DNA of 5,670 nt from JBLHKW01 sp047618565 (GCA_047618565.1 JBLHKW010000235.1:1-5670), one strand, 5' to 3'. Positions 1 to 5,486 are shown, counted from the stretch's first letter. Notes: generated by a model not told the origin, from the letters alone. Program-made: numbers and translations.

Positions 1-864
1 ACCTGGAACCAGGACCACGTGATCTCGGACGCGGACCTCAGGCTCTTCCAGCGGCATCTCATGCATTGCGATCTGCGCGGCCTGCCCAAGATCGATGATT
101 CCGGAGCACTGCGCGAGCAATCGCGCGTCCAGGGCGTGTCGCTCTTTCACGGCGACGTGAGTTCGAGCCCGGGCATGAGCGAGTGGTACACCGACCTCTA
201 CGACGCGGAGATCAGCTTCGCGGATGGCGAGCTGGGCCGCCTGTGGCGTTTCCTCGAAGAGGGAGGCCTGGCGCAGAACACGATCGTGATCCTCGTGAGT
301 GACCACGGCGAGGCGCTGGGCGAGCACGGGGATATCGGCCACGGCCGTTCACTCTTCGACGAGCTCACGCGCATCGTCTTCGCGGCGCGCGTGCCTGGCC
401 TGGATCAGGTCGAGCGCTCCGACGAACCGGTCAGTCTCGTGGACGTGATGCCGACCGTGCTCGAGCTCCTCGGATTGCCGAGCTCTGGCATGGGCTTGCA
501 GGGCCAGAGTTTCGCGCGCTCGCTCGTCGGCGAAGTGGTGGATGTGCAACGTCCGCTGTTCTCCCACGCCACCCTCAAGAAAGAGCACCCGCAGCACTCG
601 GTACGCCAGGGCGACTGGTGCCTGATCGTGGACGACCTGTCGGGCGAGACCCAGCTCTTCGACCTCGCTCAGGATCCCGGACAGATCAGCGACGTCTCCG
701 CGTCCCATCCGAACCAGGTCGAGCGGCTGATGGAGTTGCTGGCCGCCCGGGCGGGCGTCGACCAGAGCGTGGCTGCGAAGATCAACGTCGGCCGCGCGGA
801 GACGGAACTCTCCGACGAGTCCCGCGCCGAATTGCGCGCCCTGGGCTACATCGGGGACGAGTAG
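1..864 (+). CDS. Sulfatase (alkaline phosphatase superfamily), C-terminal part
   Basis: This is the C-terminal 287 residues of a sulfatase-family hydrolase; the frame is open to base 1, so the start and the N-terminal half lie outside the window. A GTG at 19 is not a credible start because it falls inside the fold. The stretch ADGELGRLWRFLEEGG followed by NTIVILVSDHGEALGEHGD (Asp and His at window residues 101-102) is the family's second metal-binding region. HGRSLFDELTRIVFAARVPG and the following DVMPTVLELLGLP segment are also typical. The tail ending LRALGYIGDE is a common C-terminus of bacterial sulfatases. Such enzymes cleave sulfate esters, often from glycans in the periplasm or outside the cell. 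The catalytic formylglycine motif and any signal peptide would be upstream, so substrate and location cannot be read here. A phosphodiesterase or phosphatase of the same superfamily is possible. The gene converges on the FAD gene with a 15-bp gap. Confidence 0.9.
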   Translation, partial: TWNQDHVISDADLRLFQRHLMHCDLRGLPKIDDSGALREQSRVQGVSLFHGDVSSSPGMSEWYTDLYDAEISFADGELGRLWRFLEEGGLAQNTIVILVSDHGEALGEHGDIGHGRSLFDELTRIVFAARVPGLDQVERSDEPVSLVDVMPTVLELLGLPSSGMGLQGQSFARSLVGEVVDVQRPLFSHATLKKEHPQHSVRQGDWCLIVDDLSGETQLFDLAQDPGQISDVSASHPNQVERLMELLAARAGVDQSVAAKINVGRAETELSDESRAELRALGYIGDE

Positions 865-872
865 GACGAGCT

Positions 873-889
873 GGCCGGCTCAGCCGGCC
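873..889. terminator. Hairpin in the convergent gap (possible bidirectional terminator)
   Basis: A perfect 7-bp GC stem (GGCCGGC / GCCGGCC) encloses a 3-base loop, TCA, which is the reverse complement of the minus-strand gene's TGA stop codon. It lies between two convergent genes, where a shared terminator would be expected. No T-tract follows on either strand, so it is not a classical intrinsic terminator. The role is inferred from position and symmetry only. Confidence 0.4.
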
Positions 890-2208
890 TGGATCTTCGC
901 CAGCAGTCGGTCGGCGAGCGCGCGCGACTTGATCACGCACTGGTCCGAGTTGTCGTAGTCGTAGCGCCCGAAGCGCCCGTGCGGATAGACACCGACCCCT
1001 TCGAGCCAGTCGATCGCCGTCTTGCGCCGTGCCGCGTATCCATGGTCGAAGACGATGTACGCGCGCTCCACGTCGTGGCGGTCGGTAAACAGCACTTCGT
1101 CGCGCTTCATGATGCCGGCCTGCTCGAGCCCCTGCAGGACCTCGTCCTGGAAGCTCGCCTCCGGAAAGGCCTTGCCGCCCTGCGCCGTGATCTCCACCAG
1201 GAAGGACGTCTTGCCCTCCGGCGCGTTGCTCTCGGCGTAGTTCGACATGTAGGTCAGTCGGTTCGCCGGGCCCTGCTTGGGTTGGGGCAGGTAGACCCAC
1301 GAGTAGTTCGGGTGTTCCGGCCGATCCAGGGCAACCAGGTAGGACACCAGGCCGTTGTACTCGAGCGTGCGCATGGCCTGCACAACGCCGTCGGGCATGC
1401 CCTGGATCAGGTTCGGGAGCAGGTCCAGGGAGAGCGTGCTGACGACGAGATCGAACTCCTCGCCATTGATACGCCAGCCGTCACCGGAGCGCACCATGTC
1501 CTCGGCGCGCGTGTTCAGCCGGATGCGCGGGGCGATCGGGCCCTTGGCCATGCCGTCCGTGATGGCCTGGAAACCGCCGACCTTCGGGTAGTAGAAGATC
1601 GCCTGGTGCTTGTAGCCCTCGGTCTGGATGCCGACCGCGGAGCGCAGCACGTCGTCGACGGGCGCATCGGGCACGCGGCCCGCGACCCAGTCGCTGGTGA
1701 GGAAGTCGAGGTCGCGCTTCCAGACCTTCTCGTTGTACGGGTCCATGAAGTGCTTGGCGATCCCGTCACCGAAGCGCCAGCGGATCCACTTGCCGAACTC
1801 ACCCGGAGCCGTCGATCCGTCGCTCGAGCGCGCGTGCCACGCGTGTACGTAGCCGCGGATGCAGTCGAAGTTGGCTTCTTGCGGTAGCGCGCCGATCCCG
1901 TTCTCGAAGGGGTAGGGCACCCAGCGGTCGTCGAAACGGATGCGCGTATTTCGATCGCGCTTCACGAAGCCCGCGTCGCCGCCGGCGCAGTCCCGCATCC
2001 ACTGCATCATCTCGGCATCCTTGCTGTACAGGATGTGCCCGCCCGCGACGTCGTAGGTGAAGCCGTCGACGGTCTTCGAGCGACACAGGCCGCCCACGAT
2101 CGAGTCGGCCTCGAGCAGGTGGATGTCGTCCGCGGGAATGCCGCCGTCCATGAGGAAGCGGGCGAGGGAGAGGCCGGAGATTCCGGCGCCCAGGATGGCT
2201 AGTTTCAA
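880..2208 (-). CDS. FAD-dependent amine oxidase / UDP-galactopyranose mutase-like oxidoreductase
   Basis: A 442-residue flavoprotein of the NAD(P)-binding Rossmann, amine-oxidase-like group. The N-terminus carries the dinucleotide-binding motif GAGISG (residues 7-12), then LLEAD with Glu34 placed to bind the FAD ribose, then GGLCRS (39-44) and GGH (56-58). The middle, WRFGDGIAKHFMDPYNEKVW (144-163), and YYPKVGGFQAI (206-216) resemble UDP-galactopyranose mutases and the LPS-biosynthesis amine oxidases annotated near them. The C-terminus, GRFGRYDYDNSDQCV (411-425), is the usual second FAD-contacting segment. Family role: flavin chemistry on a nucleotide sugar or other small cytosolic substrate; the exact reaction cannot be assigned, and a protoporphyrinogen-oxidase-like or desaturase role is an alternative. 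There is no signal peptide or membrane segment. The start is TTG at 2208-2206, chosen because the Rossmann motif begins immediately after it (MKLAILGAG) and no upstream ATG is in frame. No Shine-Dalgarno motif precedes it. Confidence 0.88.
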   Translation of the reverse strand: MKLAILGAGISGLSLARFLMDGGIPADDIHLLEADSIVGGLCRSKTVDGFTYDVAGGHILYSKDAEMMQWMRDCAGGDAGFVKRDRNTRIRFDDRWVPYPFENGIGALPQEANFDCIRGYVHAWHARSSDGSTAPGEFGKWIRWRFGDGIAKHFMDPYNEKVWKRDLDFLTSDWVAGRVPDAPVDDVLRSAVGIQTEGYKHQAIFYYPKVGGFQAITDGMAKGPIAPRIRLNTRAEDMVRSGDGWRINGEEFDLVVSTLSLDLLPNLIQGMPDGVVQAMRTLEYNGLVSYLVALDRPEHPNYSWVYLPQPKQGPANRLTYMSNYAESNAPEGKTSFLVEITAQGGKAFPEASFQDEVLQGLEQAGIMKRDEVLFTDRHDVERAYIVFDHGYAARRKTAIDWLEGVGVYPHGRFGRYDYDNSDQCVIKSRALADRLLAKIQAG

Positions 2209-2238
2209 GGAGGCGGGGGACGCTGGGCGTCGGCAGGA

Positions 2239-2259
2239 GGGAGGGGGAGGGGTGGCGGG
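2239..2259 (+). other. Potential G-quadruplex tract opposite a gene leader
   Basis: The plus strand reads GGG-A-GGGGG-A-GGGG-TGGC-GGG, four G-runs of at least three with loops of 1, 1 and 4 bases, which meets the usual G-quadruplex pattern. It lies 31-51 bp upstream of the TTG start of the minus-strand FAD gene, on its template strand, so the mRNA leader itself would be C-rich. The rest of the 96-bp gap (2209-2304) shows only a weak bulged hairpin at 2272-2292 and no clear promoter or ribosome-binding site. Confidence 0.4.
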
Positions 2260-2304
2260 CAGACCTCGGCAGGTTAGCCCACCAAGGCTACCCCAGGATC
2301 CGGA

Positions 2305-3309
2305 TCAGCGCGTGCGGATCAAGACCTCGGGCGCAAGATCGGCGCGTCGCACGGCCTCGCCCGCATCCGCGAGCCAGCGCCGGGCGTCGGTCACGTAGCC
2401 GGCGGTGGGCCTCAGATTCGGTTGCAGGTCCCCGAAGTAGTCATTGAAGGCCAGCATGCTGATCTCGCGCAGGTACTTGGCCAGGCAGGATCCGAGGGCC
2501 ACGGGGAAGGAGTGTTCTTCGGCCCGCTCTCGGAAAAAGACCTGCATGGCGCGCTCGCCTGCCGCCCGGTCGCGGATCCGGTACTGGCTGCGCCCGTTGG
2601 CCTCCACGACGGTTTCGACCTCGGCGAAGGGGAAGGTCTGGGCCAGCAGGCGCCCGTAGTGGGTGCGCCCTCCGTGTCGATCGACGACCAGGGTGATGTC
2701 TTCGCCCGGAAATGCGCTCCAGAGCCACTCCATCAGGTCGGCGGTCTTCAGCCAGAGGGTCAGGCCCTTGCTCAGGGTCTGCTGGTAGGACGCGTTGAGT
2801 TCGCCCGCCGGCACCACGCGCACGCCCGCCGCGAGCAGCTGCACGTCCTGCAGCTCGAGCGTCTCGCGCAGGGCTTCGGTGCGCTCGGCCAGGGCCTCTG
2901 GCTCGGTCCAGACCGGAAGCGCATCCGGCAGGCGCTCGTACCATGGATGGTGGCCGAGCACGTCGCTGGTCGGCGCGGGGATCCCGCGCAGGGTGTGCAA
3001 GAGGTGTGTGCCCTTCGTCGGAGCCCCATCCGAGGACTGCGCCAGTTCGAGGAAGGACAGCGCCGTGCGCTCGAGCCGAGCGCGTCCGCGCGGGTTGCGC
3101 GTGAAGACCACCTTTGAGTCGGCGACGATCAGGCGCGCCTTGTCGTATGCGGGTTCCGCGGCCACCGCGTCTCGCAGGCGCTCCCAGAGCTCGCTACCAC
3201 CCTCGCAGCCGTGGGGCACGCGCACTGCGCTGAACCCGATCGTGAGGGGCCCGAGCATGGGGCCGAGTCCGGCTTCATCGAGCCCGGCGAAGATTCGTCC
3301 GGAGCCCAT
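2305..3309 (-). CDS. Divergent RNase HII-like protein (RNase H fold)
   Basis: A 334-residue protein with the ordered landmarks of ribonuclease HII, the enzyme that nicks DNA at embedded ribonucleotides and cuts RNA-DNA hybrids. FAGLDEAGLGPMLGPLTIG (7-25) matches the family's GxDEAGRGPxxGP start with the Asp-Glu pair at 11-12. VADSK (62-66) matches the DSKKL segment. VVDRHGG (208-214) supplies the third acidic residue. SCLAKYLREISM (274-285) matches SIxAKVTRDxxM, and GYVT (304-307) matches GYPT. Departures: the Arg of the GRG ribonucleotide-sensing motif is Leu; the last catalytic Asp is Glu282; and the distances between active-site residues are much longer than in a normal enzyme of about 200-230 residues, implying roughly 100 extra residues, mainly between 70 and 205. 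There is no N-terminal domain like that of RNase HIII. The ATG lies 6 bp after the lgt stop, so translation is probably coupled. It may be a structure-specific nuclease rather than the housekeeping RNase HII. Family call is good; function is uncertain. Confidence 0.8.
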   Translation of the reverse strand: MGSGRIFAGLDEAGLGPMLGPLTIGFSAVRVPHGCEGGSELWERLRDAVAAEPAYDKARLIVADSKVVFTRNPRGRARLERTALSFLELAQSSDGAPTKGTHLLHTLRGIPAPTSDVLGHHPWYERLPDALPVWTEPEALAERTEALRETLELQDVQLLAAGVRVVPAGELNASYQQTLSKGLTLWLKTADLMEWLWSAFPGEDITLVVDRHGGRTHYGRLLAQTFPFAEVETVVEANGRSQYRIRDRAAGERAMQVFFRERAEEHSFPVALGSCLAKYLREISMLAFNDYFGDLQPNLRPTAGYVTDARRWLADAGEAVRRADLAPEVLIRTR

Positions 3310-3315
3310 GGCCGC

Positions 3316-4188
3316 TCAGTCGCCGCTCTTGGCGCGCCCGGGGACGTGCGTGCGCTTGCCGCGGTTCTTGACCAGGAGCAACAGGCAGACGATGCCCACG
3401 GCGATCGAGATCACCTGCGACGTCGACACCCGCTCGTCGAACCAAAGCCCACGCACCTCGTCACCGCGGAAGGACTCGATCGTGCCCCGTGCGATCGCGT
3501 ACCAGACCAGCATCCACAGGGTGGCCTGGCCCGGATAGCGCCGCAGCTTGATCGCGAGCAGACCGAACAAGTAGAGCAGCAGGGCATTCGCGCTCATCCA
3601 GATCTGGGTCGCGTACAGGATCTGGCCCGCGTTGGCCTCGCCGAAGAGGCTCTCCTCGGGCAGCACCTCCGGGACGTGGATCGTGATCGGGAAGGGCATG
3701 CTGCGGACCGCTTCGGGCACGATCTGGCCGAAGTCGTCGCCCACCAGCAGGCAGCCGATGCGGCCCAGGGTGAGCCCCAGAAAGGCCGACATCAGGCCCA
3801 GGTCGAGCGCGTTCCACAGGGCGATCTTGTGGCGTGCCGAGCAGAGCAGGCCGCCGATGACGCCGCCCGTGGCGCCGCCGTACATGACCAGGCCGCCCTC
3901 CCAGTAGGCGAAGACCTTGAAGGGGTCGTCCAGGTATCCCTGGCCCACGCTGCCTCCGCGCAGGATCTCGACCACCACGTAGAAGGCGCGCGCGCCAACC
4001 AGAACGCCGATCAGGGTCCAGATCGGGATCGAGGCGTATCCCGCGGCCTGTTCGGCCGGATTGTCCGTGTGGCGCTCGACGAGCCGGTTGAAGGCCCAGG
4101 TGCCGACCAGGAAGCCAGCCACGACCATGACCCCGAAGGACCGGATCGGGAAGTGGATGCCGGGGATTTCGAACAGGATCGGGTGCAT
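3316..4188 (-). CDS. lgt: Prolipoprotein diacylglyceryl transferase
   Basis: Lgt is an inner-membrane enzyme that moves diacylglycerol from phosphatidylglycerol to the lipobox cysteine of prolipoproteins, the first step of lipoprotein maturation. The 290-residue length is normal. The protein is strongly hydrophobic with several membrane helices (for example about 19-31, 55-72, 105-116, 200-213, 257-273) and ends in a basic tail. Family motifs: HPILFEIPGI at the N-terminus; IRSFGVMVVAGF (15-26); WEGGLVMYGGATGG (96-109), where the His of the E. coli HGG motif is Tyr103; LGRIGCLLVGDDFG (141-154) with the key Arg143 and Gly154; and ARGTIESFR (233-241), matching the essential C-terminal Arg-x3-Glu. 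The GRIGC...GDD form, in place of GRxGNFxNGE, seems to be a lineage variant and not a defect. The ATG at 4188 fits the standard N-terminus; no Shine-Dalgarno motif precedes it. It heads an operon with the RNase HII-like gene. Confidence 0.95.
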   Translation of the reverse strand: MHPILFEIPGIHFPIRSFGVMVVAGFLVGTWAFNRLVERHTDNPAEQAAGYASIPIWTLIGVLVGARAFYVVVEILRGGSVGQGYLDDPFKVFAYWEGGLVMYGGATGGVIGGLLCSARHKIALWNALDLGLMSAFLGLTLGRIGCLLVGDDFGQIVPEAVRSMPFPITIHVPEVLPEESLFGEANAGQILYATQIWMSANALLLYLFGLLAIKLRRYPGQATLWMLVWYAIARGTIESFRGDEVRGLWFDERVSTSQVISIAVGIVCLLLLVKNRGKRTHVPGRAKSGD

Positions 4189-4370
4189 GGCGGGGCGGGA
4201 TTGTAGGGGCGCGGAGGAAGGGGCTCACGCTCTTTCCCGGCGCTCTTTCCGGAGGCCCGTGGCCCCGGCCGGGCCTTTCGGGGCGCCTGATTCCCGGAGG
4301 TGGGCCCAGGCGAATCGCCCAGAGGCCTTTCGGCGACGGGCATCCGGCGCTAGGCTCCCGGGCCTCCAAC
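4189..4370. promoter_or_regulatory. Divergent lgt / pus10 intergenic region with paired short direct repeats
   Basis: This 182-bp region must hold the promoters for both lgt (minus) and pus10 (plus). Two kinds of short direct repeat are visible: CGCTCTTTCC at 4228-4237 and 4241-4250 (13 bp apart), and GGCCTTTCGG at 4272-4281 and 4324-4333. GC palindromes lie between them (GGCCCG 4254-4259 with CGGGCC 4270-4275). For pus10, TAGGCT at 4351-4356 is a weak -10 candidate that would give a very short leader. No good -35 and no Shine-Dalgarno motif is seen before either gene. The repeats could be regulator sites, but this is unproven. Confidence 0.4.
4200..4228 (-). promoter_or_regulatory. Candidate lgt promoter with a very short leader
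   Basis: On the minus strand TACAAT (4205-4200) matches the -10 consensus TATAAT at five of six bases and stands out in otherwise GC-rich sequence. At 17-bp spacing the -35 position reads GTGAGC (4228-4223), sharing only three bases with TTGACA. Initiation about 7 bases after the -10 would start the transcript around 4193, about five bases before the lgt ATG, meaning an almost leaderless mRNA. This agrees with the absence of a Shine-Dalgarno motif. Confidence 0.3.
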
Positions 4371-5204
4371 ATGAATGTTCCCCCCCAAACCAAGGTCTTC
4401 GTCGAAGGTCGCTACCTCAAATTGAGCCGCGATCTGCCCCAAACGGTCTTCTTCTGCCCCGACTGCAAGGGCCACCCACGCCGCCGCAAGAAGTGCGAGC
4501 GCTGCGAGGGTTTCGGGAAGTTGACCCGCGACTCGATCCAGGAACTCGTGGCCTGGGTGCTCGGCAAGGCCTTTGGGACGCGCAAGCAGAAGTTCCACGG
4601 CGCCGGTCGCGAGGACGTGGACGTGCGCATGCTCGGCGGCGGCCGTCCGTTCGTGCTCGAGTTGCTGAACCCCAAGACCACCGACGTCGACCTCGCTCAC
4701 TGGGAAGCCGAGATCAACCAGCGCAACGAAGGCCGCCTCGAGATCCGCGGCCTGCACTGGACCGAAAAGGCGCGCGTGCGGATCATCAAGGAATCCAAGC
4801 ACGCCAAGAGCTACGGCGCGCGCGTGCGCTTCGAGGGCGAACTCGATCCCGCGCGTATCGCAACGACCCTCGACGAACGCCGCGTGATCCAGCAACAGAC
4901 CCCCTCGCGCGTCGCGCATCGCCGTGCCGACAAGGTGCGCGAACGCTGGGTCGAGTACACCTCGATCAAGGAACTCGAGCCGGGCCTGCTGGACATCGCC
5001 GTACTGACCGAACACGGAACCTATGTAAAGGAAGCCGTCAGCGGCGAAGGCGGCAGCACGACGCCGTCGTTGTCAGAGCTACTGGGCGTCACGTGCCACT
5101 GCGAGGAGCTCGACGTGCTCAACATCCTGGCTGAAGACGGACAGCCGGAAGAGGTTGAGCCGCAGCGACAGGATGGGCGCGTGGGGTTCGGGACGGGGCT
5201 CTGA
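4371..5204 (+). CDS. pus10: Pus10-type tRNA pseudouridine synthase, catalytic part only
   Basis: A 277-residue pseudouridine synthase of the Pus10 family, which in archaea converts U54 and U55 of the tRNA T-loop to pseudouridine. GRYLKLSRDLPQT (13-25) closely matches the segment opening the catalytic half of archaeal and human Pus10. Two CxxC pairs (Cys29/32, Cys42/45) follow and form a likely zinc ribbon, where some archaeal members also carry cysteines. FHGAGREDVDVRMLGGGRPF (75-94) holds the catalytic Asp82 in GRED, with FVLELLNP after it. TPSRVAHRRADKVRERWV (177-194), GTYVKEAVSGEGGSTTPSL (216-234) and ELLGV complete the family set. The usual N-terminal THUMP-containing accessory domain, some 150-250 residues, is missing: no ATG, GTG or TTG occurs in frame upstream within the intergenic region, so the ATG at 4371 is the start. 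The last 20 residues look like an unconserved tail. Bacteria normally make Psi55 with TruB, so this homolog beside lgt is unusual. Family call is firm; the target RNA is inferred. Confidence 0.92.
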   Translation: MNVPPQTKVFVEGRYLKLSRDLPQTVFFCPDCKGHPRRRKKCERCEGFGKLTRDSIQELVAWVLGKAFGTRKQKFHGAGREDVDVRMLGGGRPFVLELLNPKTTDVDLAHWEAEINQRNEGRLEIRGLHWTEKARVRIIKESKHAKSYGARVRFEGELDPARIATTLDERRVIQQQTPSRVAHRRADKVRERWVEYTSIKELEPGLLDIAVLTEHGTYVKEAVSGEGGSTTPSLSELLGVTCHCEELDVLNILAEDGQPEEVEPQRQDGRVGFGTGL

Positions 5205-5209
5205 GGCGG

Positions 5210-5239
5210 GGGATAGGGATAGGGATAGGGATAGGGATA
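5210..5239 (+). repeat. (GGGATA)5 hexanucleotide repeat with G-quadruplex potential
   Basis: Five perfect head-to-tail GGGATA copies begin 5 bp after the pus10 stop codon; the first G-run is extended to five Gs by flanking bases. The G3-N3 periodicity gives five evenly spaced GGG runs on the pus10 sense strand, so both the DNA strand and the 3' end of the mRNA could fold into a G-quadruplex. A perfect short array is also a candidate for copy-number variation by slippage. Confidence 0.9.
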
Positions 5240-5280
5240 GCGTTCCCTCTGCTTCGGGCTCTGGAGCAAAACGGGGGGAC

Positions 5281-5362
5281 GCCCCACCTTGCCCCGTCAC
5301 CGCCAGCGACGGGGCCCCAAGGGGCGTATCCCGACGCTGGCGGTGACGGGGCAAGGCGGGGC
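5281..5362. repeat. Long near-perfect inverted repeat (28-bp arms)
   Basis: Arms 5281-5308 and 5335-5362 are reverse complements with one mismatch (A5286 opposite C5357). After an A-A mismatch (5309/5334) the stem gains four more pairs (5310-5313 with 5330-5333), leaving a 16-base loop that contains GCCCC-AA-GGGGC. The stem is far longer than a normal intrinsic terminator and no T-tract follows on the plus strand; the minus strand has only TTTT a few bases beyond. It lies between pus10 and a convergent gene, so it may act as a bidirectional transcription or 3'-end barrier. It could equally be a copy of a dispersed palindromic element (REP- or MITE-like). The sequence is certain; the role is not. 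Confidence 0.85.
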
Positions 5363-5415
5363 TAGGAGGAACCCCGGGGTGAGAGGGGGCCATCATTGGG
5401 CCTCCAGGGCGCGAT

Positions 5416-5443
5416 GGCGCTCCGGCGCTCCGGCGCTCCGGCG
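5416..5443 (+). repeat. Tandem GGCGCTCC repeat (three copies plus half)
   Basis: Three perfect 8-bp units (5416-5423, 5424-5431, 5432-5439) are followed by GGCG, half of a fourth. The array lies in the non-coding gap between pus10 and the convergent partial gene. No coding frame explains it, since an 8-bp unit shifts frame with each copy. Confidence 0.8.
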
Positions 5444-5448
5444 GCGGG

Positions 5449-5486
5449 TGAGGCGCGGCGCGGGGATTGAGGCGCGGCGCGGGGAT
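5449..5486 (+). repeat. Exact 19-bp tandem duplication at a gene's 3' end
   Basis: The unit TGAGGCGCGGCGCGGGGAT occurs twice back to back (5449-5467 and 5468-5486) with no mismatch, which suggests a recent duplication. The second copy ends on the first base of the TCA (5486-5488) that forms the stop codon of the partial minus-strand gene, so the array abuts its 3' end. Confidence 0.85.

Noticed and set aside
979..1887. A plus-strand open frame of about 300 codons opposite the FAD gene
   Set aside because: The minus strand encodes a full flavoprotein with clear motifs over the same bases. The antisense frame has no recognisable domain and is what high-GC coding DNA produces by chance.
2272..2292. 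A terminator between the RNase HII-like and FAD genes
   Set aside because: The stem needs a bulge, is weak, and has no T-tract on the minus strand.
2305..3309. RNase HIII as the identity of the RNase HII-like gene
   Set aside because: RNase HIII has an N-terminal domain of about 80-100 residues before its first catalytic Asp; here the DE pair is at residues 11-12, and the AKYLRE and GYVT segments align better with RNase HII.
3742..3783. Loss of function in lgt because of GRIGC...GDD and Tyr103 in place of GRxGN...NGE and His
   Set aside because: The gene is full length, keeps the key Arg and C-terminal Arg-x3-Glu, and such variants occur in other bacterial Lgt lineages, so a defect is not supported.
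3211..4206. A plus-strand open frame of about 330 codons opposite lgt
   Set aside because: It is rich in Asp, Ala, Gln, Arg and His without domain structure, and is a mirror of the lgt codon pattern; lgt is unmistakable on the other strand.
4350..5015. A minus-strand open frame of about 220 codons opposite pus10
   Set aside because: Its composition is that of an antisense shadow and it has no motif; pus10 explains the sequence.
4061..5134. A plus-strand open frame of about 357 codons overlapping pus10 in another frame
   Set aside because: It is Arg/Pro-rich low complexity, while the overlapping frame from 4371 matches Pus10 throughout.
5210..5239. GGGATA array as a telomere or CRISPR array
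   Set aside because: The unit differs from known telomere repeats, the tract is only 30 bp and internal, and there are no spacers.
5155..5346. A small plus-strand frame containing Asp-Arg repeats
   Set aside because: The Asp-Arg run is only the translated GGGATA array and the frame runs into the long hairpin; nothing suggests a protein.
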